Shown here piece by piece: positions 10,221 to 19,672 of a stretch of DNA of 60,197 nucleotides (the first letter of the stretch is position 1; every line of letters starts with the position of its first letter). The translations under genes were made by a program, and so were the position numbers. A model generated the notes under the pieces. It made no database searches and was not told the origin of the DNA. It saw only the letters and a list, made by a program, of their open reading frames with translations. The DNA comes from Blastocatellia bacterium. GTDB taxonomy: Bacteria > Acidobacteriota > Blastocatellia > HR10 > J050. The stretch spans positions 1 through 60,197 of the forward strand of contig JANWZE010000100.1 of NCBI GenBank assembly GCA_025054955.1. The letters are read 5' to 3'.

Positions 10221-11453
10221 TCACCGTGAAACAGCGGCCAGCACATCCAACCGGCCACGTCCAAGCATGCCGCGATAGCCCGGATTGAGCCCGTCAATGT
10301 TGACCGCTGAATCAAGCACGGCTTGCGCTGCATTGGCCCGACCAGACGATTTGACCAACGCGACAGCGCCGCTTGCGAGCGCCGCTGAAAACGACGTGCC
10401 GCTGGCTGACGCAAAACCGCCACCGGGGAAGGCGCTAATCAACTCGACACCGGGGGCGCACAGGTCTACGTGAGCACCATAATTGGAGAGAGCGGCTTTG
10501 TAATCAGACAGGTCTGTAGCGGCAATGGTCATCGCTTCTTCGACCGACGCCGGATACGGCACCGGCCAATTTGTATTGCTGTTGCCGGCGGCTGTGACTA
10601 CGATGGCTCGACGCAGCGCCAGGTTCATGACGCCTCGCATCGCTTGTGGTTGACCGAGCGTGCCAAAGCTCAAGTTGATCACATCGGCGCCATTCTGCGC
10701 AGCGTAGCGGATCGCCTTCGCGATATTACTGGCCGTCCCACGACCGTCAGGGCCAAACGCGCGTACCGGCATAATCGTCACACCAGGAGCAACCAGCTTG
10801 ATCAAGCCGGCCACAAGCGTTCCGTGTCCATAACCGATGCCGCCACTGACTTCAGAAGGATCACTATCGCGATCCACAAAATCATAACCGGATGTGAGAG
10901 ACCCCAGAGCCGGGTGGGCTACATCAATCCCTGTATCAATCACGGCGACAACGACGCCACGCCCATCGGCCACAGCTTGAGCTGACATAACGCCGAGAAG
11001 CGAGAGCGCCGGTTGAGCCGCATAGGCGGCGCTGCTGCCGGGGCCATCTACATTGGCGATCGTTCGTTGATTGATTTCAGGAATCTGCAATAGATAGTTG
11101 GGTTCGACCGATTTGACATCACGATCAGCGCGGAGCTCACTCATCACCTGTTCAACGGTTCGACCCTGTGGGATGCCCAACAACCAGATTCGCTCATCCA
11201 CCTCTTCGAGGACGACCAGATTGTAACGACCAGCTACGCCTTGAATCGTTCGCTGAGGTTTGAGCTCAACGATGATTGTCTGCGGATCATAACTGGCTGC
11301 CGATGAGTCAGCCTGAACAGCGGCATCATCGCCGACCGGGTTCACACTGCTCACATCAACAAGCGTGAGGCAGAGTATCAATCCAGCTATCATCACCAGC
11401 ATGCTGAAACTCCATGAGTTTGTTGTGTGTTTTCTTGAATATCGGTCCCTCAT
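10221..11453 (-). CDS. Membrane-anchored or secreted subtilisin-like serine protease (S8)
   Basis: The 410-residue protein has a signal or anchor helix at residues 16-33. A pro-region of inhibitor-I9-like character follows (about 56-120, with VEQVMSELRADRDVKSVEPN), then a complete S8 domain. The triad is visible as Asp173 in VIDTGID, His210 in GYGHGTLVAG and Ser354 in SGTSFSAALASG, with the oxyanion Asn291 in TAAGNS. The protease should therefore be active outside the cytoplasm. The ATG at 11451-11453 follows GGAGGG at good spacing. It begins 14 bp after the stop of the TPR-CHAT gene and is the last gene of the sigma/anti-sigma/CHAT operon, so a role downstream of that regulation is likely. 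Confidence 0.9.
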   Translation of the reverse strand: MRDRYSRKHTTNSWSFSMLVMIAGLILCLTLVDVSSVNPVGDDAAVQADSSAASYDPQTIIVELKPQRTIQGVAGRYNLVVLEEVDERIWLLGIPQGRTVEQVMSELRADRDVKSVEPNYLLQIPEINQRTIANVDGPGSSAAYAAQPALSLLGVMSAQAVADGRGVVVAVIDTGIDVAHPALGSLTSGYDFVDRDSDPSEVSGGIGYGHGTLVAGLIKLVAPGVTIMPVRAFGPDGRGTASNIAKAIRYAAQNGADVINLSFGTLGQPQAMRGVMNLALRRAIVVTAAGNSNTNWPVPYPASVEEAMTIAATDLSDYKAALSNYGAHVDLCAPGVELISAFPGGGFASASGTSFSAALASGAVALVKSSGRANAAQAVLDSAVNIDGLNPGYRGMLGRGRLDVLAAVSR

Positions 11454-11467
11454 GGTTCCCTCCAGTG

Positions 11468-14374
11468 TCAAAAGGCTGCTCCAATCAGTACAAACGGAGC
11501 CCAGTAATACGGATGTGGATGCTGTTGCTTCATCGCCAACTGAGCGGCTCGCAATGCAGCACGCTTGTTCAAGCCTTGTTTCAAGCCCTCGTACAACGTT
11601 GGCATGAAGGTCGCCGTTGAGCGATCTTTGACCATCCATGAGCTGACAATCAGCGATGAAGCGCCAGCATAGAGAAATCCACGTGTCAGTCCAAACAATT
11701 CATCGCCTGGATAAACGCCGTTCAAACCGGTTTCGCAGGCGCTAAGCGTGACCAGGTCTGCTTCAAGTCGCAGATTCAAAAGGTCGTAAAAGCTCACCCA
11801 TCGGTCGGCTAGCTTCATCGCTGAGAACAGGGGTTGATCGGAACGAAACGTAGCATGCGTAGCCAAGTGCAGCAGACCAGCGCGGCTGCCGTCACAAAGG
11901 AGGCGTTGCCACGTGGCGTCTGGCCCCAGGACCGCCTTGGCTTCAGGCCACAGAGCTTTGAGCGCAGTGACCTCATCCGTGACGCAGGGCGCGGCGTCAT
12001 CAGCAAGGCCCATCAGCAATATCGGCCCGGCCTTCTGTCGCGCCCGCGCTTTATCCACACACCACTTGAATACACTGGCGCTGGGCGCATAGGAAATTTC
12101 GTGATGATCAAGCAAGTAACGATGGCCATCGTACAATGCATGAAACGGAACGCTGTGCAGCAGGCCATGTGGCACGAATACCAGCCGCTTGCCTTCGATC
12201 AGCGATTCAATCGGCGCGATCAACTCAGTGTAGAGCTTCTTCAAACACGAATCAGCGAACGCCTGACGATTGCGTCGGTGAGCGTGAACAAATGCTTCGC
12301 CCAGCATGCATTGATTCAAGCTATGGCGCAGCGGGCGCAGTAATGATGACACGCGCTCGTCAGTGGTGATGTCATTCAGCAGATGAAGCTCCCGCCGCGT
12401 CAGCACGAACACCTTGACGCGTCCGTTGACGATGTAATACTCAACCAGCGCTTCATCGTCGGCCAAAGCGTCTCGCAACGCACCCACGTCCAATGAAAAA
12501 CTGCTATACAGTGAGGCAGCCTCCGCGTCTTCGATGCGCAGTTGTTGAATCAACCGAGCTATCTGCTCCTCATCGGCTCGCGCAGCCGCATACAGCTCAG
12601 CCAGTCGGCCGGCCATACTCTGCTTGCCCTGCCACTCTATCTGCTCAATGCGCGTATAGTACCAATTCAACCGCTCGCGCAGCGTTTCAATTTGCTTGAA
12701 CGAATCGCGGCTGCCAGGGTTGGAAGCCACCCGTTCAATCGTTCGACCCGTCTGAGACAACAGATCGAGCAAGACGCGGGATTTGGAAGCCTCAGCGTAC
12801 CGAAACGCCGCTTCGATCATGTCATCGGTTTCTCGTTGTGAGCACCATTGAACAAGGTCTTCGTAGACGGACATCTTGTCATGAATGAAGGCGCAAGCCA
12901 ATTGTTCCACCCGGATGCCACGCCGCAATCGTTCCACTTGCTCCACCGCGCGCGTGTAGTAGCGGTAGGCTTGATCTGCTTCGCCGGTTTGCTCCAGTAG
13001 ATTGCCCAGGAAATGAAGTATCTGATAGGCCAAGGATGGCGCTTCGATCCTGCCAAGGGCAGTCAACGCCGCCTCGCTCAGAGATCGCGCGCGGGCGACA
13101 TCGCCGCTGCTGAAGGCGATGCGCGCATGCTGAAATTGGGCATAGGCCGCTTTGGCGACCAGACGGTGTTGCTCAAACAGAGCCTCGGCCTGTTGGCAAA
13201 GCGACTCGGCCTGATCCCACTCCTGGCGGCGCGCGCACACCTCGCTCATGTGGAGCGCGGTCACGGCTGCAAACACATCGTTGCCTTCGGCGAGGAATCC
13301 CTGACGCGCCGCTGCTAGCTCTGAGGCAGCCGCGTCTAACCGGTTCTCACGCAGATGAACGATGCCCAGATACATGCGAGCCTTGAGCTGTTCATAGCGC
13401 ATGTCCAGCGCCTGAAATTTCTCGATGGCCGATTGCGCCGCTTCACGAGCTTGCTGGTAAGCATTTAATTGCCAGTAGACCTCGGCCAGGTCCAGATCGC
13501 ACAGCGCGTCCTGAGCCGGGTCGCCAAGCTGACAGGCTTGCAAACGAACCTCTGCAAATAGCCGCAGGCTCTCTTGAAATCGCCCTCGTTGGAAGTAGAG
13601 CCATGCGATGCTGTAGTCAGCTTGGTTGACCAGCAGCGGCATAGATAATCGCTCGTAGACCTCTCGGGCCTGCTGATAGAGTGTCACCGCCTGTTCAAAC
13701 TGGTTTAAGCAGACGTAGACGTTGGCCGTGTTGTAGCTGACCGAGCCGATATTGAACTGATGGCCGCCCTCCTGATAGATACTCAATGCTTGTTGATAAT
13801 GGCTCAGCGCCTCATGGTAGCGATCCAGCCGATGATAAACGTTGCCCATGTTTTCCAATGTCTGAGCGAGCAACAGGCGCTGGTCGTGATGGCGAAACAC
13901 CTGACAGGCGCGCTGACCCACCGTCAACGCTTCTTCATAGCGTCCAAGATACATCAGCACATCGAGCTTGGCCCGCCCGATGCGCGCTGCATCAACGGGG
14001 CGATTGAGCCGATGATAAAGGCTTTCAGCCTGATCGTATTCAAGCAACGCCTCACGGTACCGCCCAGAAAAATGGCGCACCAGCGCCACGGCGTGATGAG
14101 CCAACGCCGTCGCGTCCGGCTGATCAATCAGTGTGGCGGCAGCCTGCGTCAGCTCGGCCAGCCGGATAGCCTGATGAATGTCAACGCGGATCAGATGAGC
14201 CACCTGCTCTTTCAACCGCTTGACCCAATCTACCGTAATGTATGCTCGATGCGCTGATAACAACCGATGCGCGTCAACGGCATCATCCTGTGAAAGGACC
14301 TGGCGCAGTAAGGCCTCAACGGGTAGCTCCGGCGTGCGGCTCGGCGTTGTGAGGGTTGGCATCATCGTCGTCAT
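11468..14374 (-). CDS. TPR-repeat CHAT-domain (caspase-like) protease
   Basis: A 968-residue protein. After a short N-terminal region come about ten TPRs (roughly residues 60-480; for example MGNVYHRLDRYHEALSHYQQ and SVSYNTANVYVCLNQFEQAV). A charged coiled-coil linker and a C-terminal CHAT domain (about 640-968) follow. The caspase-type dyad is intact: His840 in HLATHA and Cys880 in LSACETG, so a cysteine peptidase is predicted. TPR-CHAT proteins include the Csx29 protease of Craspase and many conflict or cell-death effectors; the TPRs would hold the sensor or partner. I use the ATG at 14372-14374; a TTG two codons earlier is possible. The start overlaps the stop of the zinc-finger gene (14377-14379) nearly completely, implying translational coupling. 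No signal peptide, so it is cytoplasmic. Confidence 0.92.
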   Translation of the reverse strand: MTTMMPTLTTPSRTPELPVEALLRQVLSQDDAVDAHRLLSAHRAYITVDWVKRLKEQVAHLIRVDIHQAIRLAELTQAAATLIDQPDATALAHHAVALVRHFSGRYREALLEYDQAESLYHRLNRPVDAARIGRAKLDVLMYLGRYEEALTVGQRACQVFRHHDQRLLLAQTLENMGNVYHRLDRYHEALSHYQQALSIYQEGGHQFNIGSVSYNTANVYVCLNQFEQAVTLYQQAREVYERLSMPLLVNQADYSIAWLYFQRGRFQESLRLFAEVRLQACQLGDPAQDALCDLDLAEVYWQLNAYQQAREAAQSAIEKFQALDMRYEQLKARMYLGIVHLRENRLDAAASELAAARQGFLAEGNDVFAAVTALHMSEVCARRQEWDQAESLCQQAEALFEQHRLVAKAAYAQFQHARIAFSSGDVARARSLSEAALTALGRIEAPSLAYQILHFLGNLLEQTGEADQAYRYYTRAVEQVERLRRGIRVEQLACAFIHDKMSVYEDLVQWCSQRETDDMIEAAFRYAEASKSRVLLDLLSQTGRTIERVASNPGSRDSFKQIETLRERLNWYYTRIEQIEWQGKQSMAGRLAELYAAARADEEQIARLIQQLRIEDAEAASLYSSFSLDVGALRDALADDEALVEYYIVNGRVKVFVLTRRELHLLNDITTDERVSSLLRPLRHSLNQCMLGEAFVHAHRRNRQAFADSCLKKLYTELIAPIESLIEGKRLVFVPHGLLHSVPFHALYDGHRYLLDHHEISYAPSASVFKWCVDKARARQKAGPILLMGLADDAAPCVTDEVTALKALWPEAKAVLGPDATWQRLLCDGSRAGLLHLATHATFRSDQPLFSAMKLADRWVSFYDLLNLRLEADLVTLSACETGLNGVYPGDELFGLTRGFLYAGASSLIVSSWMVKDRSTATFMPTLYEGLKQGLNKRAALRAAQLAMKQQHPHPYYWAPFVLIGAAF

Positions 14375-14376
14375 GG

Positions 14377-15015
14377 TCAATTGATCGGATCGGTAGCATC
14401 CAGTCCATGAATGGCTATCTCGCCGCTCTTGAGGCGGATGAGCAGGTTGTAAACGCCCTCAGGACTTTCATCAAGATAAAACCACCCAAACTCATTCGCG
14501 AACGTTCGGGCAACGAGCTCCGTTTGTTGATACAGCTCAACTTCGCCTCCGACGACCGATTCCAGGTCACCGCTGACCGGATTGGCCTGGCCGGTAATCA
14601 GCATACGAGGCTCACGTTCGCTGAAATGAATGCACAGGTCAATGTCGTACTCCGTGGTTCGGTAGAGCAGTTGTCTGGACATTTTTCGCGTGCTGCGAAA
14701 TCCAAGCAGCATGTCTCGATCAAAACTGTCAGCTACCAACAATGCCACGTTTGAGCGATCAACCGGCGCTCCGATCCTGTGCTGATCAAACAAGCTCACC
14801 GCCCGCCGCATCAGCCACTCGGGCACATCGCGCAGCATCCAGTGATCTACCTGCGACCACACCTGTTGCAACTGGCTCACCTGCGCATTGCAGGTCGCAC
14901 ATCCTTGTTGCAAATGTTGGCGTATAAATGCGGCCTCGCGCGTAGACAACAGGTTGCGCACGAAGTCCGCGAGCTGTTCGATTGACGGACACCATTTTGA
15001 GTGGGCTACATCCAT
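14377..15015 (-). CDS. Soluble zinc-finger anti-sigma-like protein with a beta-sandwich C-terminus
   Basis: The 212-residue product starts with an all-helical region containing a variant zf-HC2 signature, HLQQGCATC (His-x4-Cys-x2-Cys, one residue longer than the usual His-x3-Cys-x2-Cys), as in anti-sigma factors that hold ECF sigma factors. There is no transmembrane helix, so it is a soluble form. The C-terminal part (about 115-212) reads as a small beta domain of the carboxypeptidase-regulatory kind: MLITGQANPVSG, then FANEFGWFYLDESPEGVYNL. It begins 12 bp after the sigma-factor stop and ends overlapping the CHAT gene. The likely role is to hold the sigma factor inactive until a signal, perhaps protease-linked, arrives; this is inference from motif and position. 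Confidence 0.75.
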   Translation of the reverse strand: MDVAHSKWCPSIEQLADFVRNLLSTREAAFIRQHLQQGCATCNAQVSQLQQVWSQVDHWMLRDVPEWLMRRAVSLFDQHRIGAPVDRSNVALLVADSFDRDMLLGFRSTRKMSRQLLYRTTEYDIDLCIHFSEREPRMLITGQANPVSGDLESVVGGEVELYQQTELVARTFANEFGWFYLDESPEGVYNLLIRLKSGEIAIHGLDATDPIN

Positions 15016-15027
15016 GCGTTGAGACCC

Positions 15028-15789
15028 TCAAAAGCCGAGTTGCTGAAGCGTCAACAGCAGTTTCCTTAAACATCGCCCGCGCTTGGGACCAATGGTGGAA
15101 ACCGCAAACCCTAATTCCTCGGCAATCTCTTCATACGATTTCAACTCGTCGTCGAAAAAGAGTCGTGTCAGAAGGTGGCGACACGGCTCATCCATCATCG
15201 CCAGTGCGTGACGTACCAACTGCTGCTTTTCGAGGGTCTCTAACACCTCGTCCGGCAGCGGCTGAGTATCGGCCACATTCGCCGCTTGCTCTGCCACCTC
15301 GTCCAGATTGACGAACGCTTGACGGTGACGCCGCTTCAATCGCATGCAGTGATGAATGGCGATGCTGGTCAACCATGACCGAAACTTGCTGTGATCTTTT
15401 AAGCGGTCTAATCCGCTGAGCACATCGAGTATTACCGATTGAAACACATCGGCCACGTCCTCCGGCGCTAGTTTCGACTTCCACGCAATCGAATAGATCA
15501 GGCCGCCATGCCGCTCGATAAGCACAGTCCAGGCATCTCGATTCCCTTGCAAACAGGCTGCGATCAATTCAGGGTCGTTCTGTTGCCGGAACCGAACCAT
15601 GGCCCTCCATGAGGCTGCCGGGTCTGGTTGAGCGCCTGCTTCGGCTCCATCGTCAACCACTGCATAAATCGTTTCTCGCGCTAGCCGACTCAGTTCCTCT
15701 ATCACTTTCCACAGTGGTTCCACACCAGGCTGAGGCAACGAGGTTGATCGTGCTTCAGGCTGACTCATTCTGTTGCATAGTCCATCCAT
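15028..15789 (-). CDS. ECF-like sigma-70 family RNA polymerase sigma factor
   Basis: The 253-residue protein has sigma region 2 at about residues 85-155 (AWTVLIERHGGLIYSIAWKS, PEDVADVFQSVILDVL, FRSWLTSIAIHHCMRLKRRH) and region 4 near the C-terminus (EEIAEELGFAVSTIGPKRGR, a helix-turn-helix), with only a short linker between. That is the two-domain ECF layout. An N-terminal extension of about 70 residues is longer than usual; a start at MSQPE (15768) would shorten it by seven codons. It heads a four-gene operon with the zinc-finger protein, TPR-CHAT protease and subtilisin, and probably transcribes it. Its target promoters cannot be read with confidence from one copy. Confidence 0.88.
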   Translation of the reverse strand: MDGLCNRMSQPEARSTSLPQPGVEPLWKVIEELSRLARETIYAVVDDGAEAGAQPDPAASWRAMVRFRQQNDPELIAACLQGNRDAWTVLIERHGGLIYSIAWKSKLAPEDVADVFQSVILDVLSGLDRLKDHSKFRSWLTSIAIHHCMRLKRRHRQAFVNLDEVAEQAANVADTQPLPDEVLETLEKQQLVRHALAMMDEPCRHLLTRLFFDDELKSYEEIAEELGFAVSTIGPKRGRCLRKLLLTLQQLGF

Positions 15790-16426
15790 AGCTGTTTTCC
15801 CCAGCGATGCGAAGCAAACTTGATACCACTCGGTGGACGGTTGATAAGAATTTGTTTGACCACACTAATCACTAACTTTTCAATCCATTACATTGATCTT
15901 AAGAAGCCGTTGAAGATGGCCTTCTCACCAAAGCAATGAAACAGACCTTTCACTCTTGAGACGCTAGGAATCAGGGGTGAAAAAGCTGACCACACCCCTT
16001 TGTGTGGATGGCATCACTCAAGCGGATGGTGCGGCCAATTGATCAGCGTTGTTCAGCTCAGTCTTCGTGACCTGTCTTCTACTTTCCGAGGCTTCCGAGG
16101 CATCGCTCATGCTGTGATAGTGATGTTCAAAGATCATGCGCGTAAACCCTAAAGAACACGAAGACCGCGAAGTAGCTCATGGCGTTCTTGGAGACGTAGG
16201 TGATCCAGCTTGACGGGGCGGCACGTGCGGGGTTGGCTGAGGGCAGACAGCTTGTTGGGTCGAACCTTGAGGAGGGTCACTGTCGTCCAACGACCGCACG
16301 CGCCAGGATGAAATTGTTCAGGTCTACGTGAATCGTTCTGACATACAACTCTATATCATCACAGGCCACCTCGTTTGCGCTTCCAGCAAACGGCTCAGCG
16401 GCTTTTGCCAAACGATGTCTGGCTGG
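15790..16426. other. Non-coding gap of about 640 bp upstream of the sigma operon
   Basis: No gene is supported. The first 150 bp next to the sigma gene are AT-richer than the surroundings and probably hold its promoter, but I could not assign -35/-10 elements confidently. The rest resembles decayed, repeat-like intergenic sequence. Confidence 0.45.
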
Positions 16427-17719
16427 CTACTGATCGGTCAAGCGTCCCGTCAAAACCATGCGGCCTCCGCCGCTGACCGTTGACGTACCCGCATTTGGCG
16501 ATGGCGCTGTACGCTCACCAACCTTAGAACGGCTGGCTACGAACCGACCCCACACATCACGACCGTTTGAGCCTTCGACAAAGAAGAAGGCGATGTTGGT
16601 CACTTTGAAATTAGACCGCCCGTTGCCCGGCGAATGGGCATAGCTGTAGAGCGGAATCGGGACGATCCGCGGGCTTTCGTTCACCGGAAAGTTGGGACTC
16701 ATCACAACCCAGCGGCCCGCTGCGTTTCGTACCATATAGGCGCTGGGGTCCTTGGCAATCAGGTCATTCACACCTTGACTCGTTGGACCCACCATGTTAC
16801 CCGTCTCTGTGGGTAGGAGGTCGCCAATCTGCACCAACCCCTGATAGCCATTGCGGATATTCTCACGGTACGTGCTGGCGCCATTACTTCCCAACGCCAC
16901 CGCGCCATAATTGCCAGGCGTCAGCCACGGATTACTGTTGTTATTGTTATTTCCGTTGCCGTTCCCGTTATTATTTTTCTTCCCACTATTACAACTAGCA
17001 AATTGCTTGAGTGTGTAGCGAGTGCCGTTGACATCACGTGGATTGATCAAACCGGTGACCTGACCGCAGTCGCTTTGATTGCTCAGGTCCCAACCATTGA
17101 ATTCGGGATCATACGGCGACTTGTAATGGTCGGATTGAACCGTCACGCCGTTCCATGTGTGTGGGTAATTTTTGAACTCACCGTGCGGTGTGGGGTTCAC
17201 CTCACAATCGTTGAAAGGCACACAGAGTGAACCATGGCCGAACTGATCGAATATAGCCCACGGACGCAGCCCGTTGCCCAGCACCGCTCCGCTGATTGCC
17301 TCACTGGGCACAGCTTTGGCAGTCACTTTCAGGTCTGCGCTCGTTATGCCAATGGCTCGACCGAGAAACGTATCCACTGTCCGCTGGATATTGACCCGCG
17401 CAGTGCTGGGATTAGGGAAGAGAATGTCCGCCGGAGTAAGGATGACGGGCTGACCGTCAGCCAAATTCTTGGCAGCCGTTTCTATCGCCCACCGTTTAGC
17501 TGTGCCATTGTCAGCGTAATTGCCGGGGTCGGCAATCAAGCCCTGCACGGCAGCCAACGCGGCTGCGTCGGCGGCGTTCTGCAGTTGATTTCGCACGGTG
17601 AAGAAGTATCCGATGTCAACGGCCAACGCCGCCGCGCCCATGATGGCCACGGCCCCGGCGGCAATCAACACTAACATCGTACCCTTTTCTGCTCGCTTTC
17701 TGATGCTCGTCAATTTCAT
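16427..17719 (-). CDS. TadG-like pilus-assembly-type protein, paralog 2 (with Asn/Gly insertion)
   Basis: The 430-residue protein opens with a TadG/Flp-type N-terminus: a basic segment, then the hydrophobic helix VLIAAGAVAIMGAAALAVDIGYFF (given here only as residues 16-39) and RNQLQNAADAAALAAVQGL, the classic TadE/G-like start. The exported remainder is closely similar to the gene at 19673-20920 throughout (HGEFKNYPHTWNGVTVQSDH, SDCGQVTGLINPRDVNG, LLPTETGNMVGPT). It carries a 17-residue Asn/Gly-rich insertion (about residues 249-265) that the paralog lacks. AGGAGGG precedes the ATG by 6 nt. It is the last of five TadE/TadG-like genes on this strand. No Tad ATPase or secretin gene is in the window. 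Confidence 0.82.
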   Translation of the reverse strand: MKLTSIRKRAEKGTMLVLIAAGAVAIMGAAALAVDIGYFFTVRNQLQNAADAAALAAVQGLIADPGNYADNGTAKRWAIETAAKNLADGQPVILTPADILFPNPSTARVNIQRTVDTFLGRAIGITSADLKVTAKAVPSEAISGAVLGNGLRPWAIFDQFGHGSLCVPFNDCEVNPTPHGEFKNYPHTWNGVTVQSDHYKSPYDPEFNGWDLSNQSDCGQVTGLINPRDVNGTRYTLKQFASCNSGKKNNNGNGNGNNNNNSNPWLTPGNYGAVALGSNGASTYRENIRNGYQGLVQIGDLLPTETGNMVGPTSQGVNDLIAKDPSAYMVRNAAGRWVVMSPNFPVNESPRIVPIPLYSYAHSPGNGRSNFKVTNIAFFFVEGSNGRDVWGRFVASRSKVGERTAPSPNAGTSTVSGGGRMVLTGRLTDQ

Positions 17720-17841
17720 GTATACCCTCCTAGGTTAGATTGTGAGGCGCGTTGCCGACGGCTCGGCTCACTCCGCTGCCGACCGCGCTGGACAACGCCC
17801 CATGTGCCTGTTGGTGTTTTTCATTCGTTATTGTTTTTCAT

Positions 17842-18273
17842 TCACTCATTAAACATGACAGTGGATGCCGTCAGTTGAATGTAGTCTCGTGGCAAAATGA
17901 AACTCAACGCGGTCAGCTCCACCCGGTAATTGAGTGTCACCTGAGCGGGTTGACCCGCTGCGCCATTTGCGCCTGTGACGGTGATCACCACATCATTAGG
18001 GTCTATGCCCATGCTCTGGATGCGCTGGATCACCTTGGTTCGTATCTCGGCATTGCTCAAATCACTGACCGTTGCTAAATGCGCGAATTCGCGCGAGGCC
18101 GCTCGAATGATATGCTCGGAGACGGCCAGCCGTCCTACGTCAATCAAGCCGGCAATCATCAGAATGGCCACTGGCGCGAGCAGCCCAAACTCAGCAAGTG
18201 ACTGACCGCGCTGACGCCACCGGCAAGTCACCATCTTGAGAGAGTGAGTCAATGAACGCAGATTGAGCTTCAT
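17842..18273 (-). CDS. TadE-like membrane protein
   Basis: A 143-residue protein with the TadE signature: RQRGQSLAEFGLLAPVAILM followed by a hydrophobic helix ending in GLIDVGRLAV, then a small beta-rich exported domain. The Glu at position 5 of the LAEFG segment is the position typical of pilin-like prepilin peptidase substrates. It starts 3 nt after the stop of the upstream TadE-like gene (GAGG 10 nt before the ATG), so the two are translated together and may form a heteromeric pseudopilin-like pair. Confidence 0.85.
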   Translation of the reverse strand: MKLNLRSLTHSLKMVTCRWRQRGQSLAEFGLLAPVAILMIAGLIDVGRLAVSEHIIRAASREFAHLATVSDLSNAEIRTKVIQRIQSMGIDPNDVVITVTGANGAAGQPAQVTLNYRVELTALSFILPRDYIQLTASTVMFNE

Positions 18274-18276
18274 GGC

Positions 18277-18696
18277 TTATAACCTCATAACGGTCGTGGC
18301 GCTTAACTGATTCAGCTGCGCCGGCGATTGACCCGTGAGATAACTCACAATCCACATCCACAAATTCTGCGTCGGCGAACTGAATTGATAAGTAACCGTG
18401 ACGCGCGCCTCGTTGGCGGCAGGAATCAATTGCGACTGGACGTTGACCCTGTTGACCTCCATGCCCGCCTGCGTACAGTAATTGAGCACCACCGCGTGAG
18501 CGCAATCTGAGCACCCTTGCTGAACGACCCGACGCACACCCACCCGAGACGCGTTGGTGATGATATGCTGCGCGCGCATGGCCATGCCAAAGTGCACCAG
18601 CCCAGCCACAATCATGACGATGATGGGAAAGGTCAGCGCCATTTCGACAATCGCCTGACCACGCTCCCTCGGTTTTCGACAGCCGTTTTTCGGCAT
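18277..18696 (-). CDS. TadE-like membrane protein
   Basis: The 139-residue product begins MPKNGCRKPRERGQAIVEMA, the TadE pattern with Glu after the RGQ turn, followed by one transmembrane helix (FPIIVMIVAGLVHFGMAM) and a short exported domain with two Cys (GCSDCAH) that could form a disulfide. The ATG at 18694-18696 has GAGGAGG about 6 nt upstream; an open frame extends further but lacks such a site. It is followed at 3 nt by the second TadE-like gene. Confidence 0.85.
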   Translation of the reverse strand: MPKNGCRKPRERGQAIVEMALTFPIIVMIVAGLVHFGMAMRAQHIITNASRVGVRRVVQQGCSDCAHAVVLNYCTQAGMEVNRVNVQSQLIPAANEARVTVTYQFSSPTQNLWMWIVSYLTGQSPAQLNQLSATTVMRL

Positions 18697-19672
18697 GGTA
18701 ATCCTCCTCATCTGATTCACGGATTGTCGAAACGAAAGGAGGAGTTCAACCGCAGCCTGATGTCGCTGATGCCTACTGGCATCGCACGTCAATGTCTCCG
18801 AGCGTCCATCTCAAGAGCAAGCTGCGTGCCATCGGCACGGCGACGCCTGAAAAATTGATCGCATCCATCACAACCAACAATGGTTCAATCAATTGTCCGA
18901 GCAGAGGCCACTGCATCGGCGTCCGTTCATGGCTCTCTGCGGATGTTTCAATGTGCCACGCTTGAAACATCTGCAATGCTTGTTAACGGCGTGACGGTGA
19001 AACAACGCCGGTCGAACGGCGGCAGGTTAGGGCTTGACAACAGGCTGCGAGCACTGGCACGACTCGGCCGTACCGCGGTGATAGGAATTTTGCTGATCGC
19101 ATTTGGAGGTAGCGCTGAATCAGATGAAGGCAGCACAAGCAGTGGGCTCGGAGATTGACAACACACGGATCACAACATCGGCGTAAGGGCCCGGTTGAAT
19201 CCACCTATCGCATCATTCCACTGCTCGTGCTCGCTTCATCCAATTCATCATTGTCAAGAGCGGCACAGGCGTCGTCAGCATACTCGAACGAGCGCCCATG
19301 CACTTAGTAGTCGCATGAACCGAGCGAAAAATTCATCAGCTCAGAAAAGATTTTCATCGAGCGTTGACAGACCGTTGCCGAGTATATCCGCCTGTGACCC
19401 GTCGCCACAGCGTGATCCGTTCCTGCTCATCCGCGTCTGTCTTCTGCTGCGCATAATAACCGGCCGTGACCCGTCGCCACAGCAGGATGAATCATCCACG
19501 CGGAAGGAACGCAGCCGATGTGTCTGAGCTGCCGCCGTGTGAAAAGAAAAAACGGGCGGCACGGACGAGATCGGCTCAACCGCTGCCGTCTCGCCGTGCC
19601 TGATCCCATGACGAGCATGCCGGACACACCGGCTGAGGGGTACAGAAAAGGGCGTACAACAAAACAACAACC
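18697..19672. other. Non-coding gap of about 980 bp with a short tandem repeat
   Basis: No gene is supported in this stretch between TadG paralog 1 and the TadE genes. The motif GTGACCCGTCGCCACAGC occurs twice, at 19394 and 19466 (period 72 bp). Short open frames on both strands are low-complexity and lack ribosome binding sites. Part of the sequence may be the decayed remains of a further gene, but I cannot show this. Confidence 0.5.
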
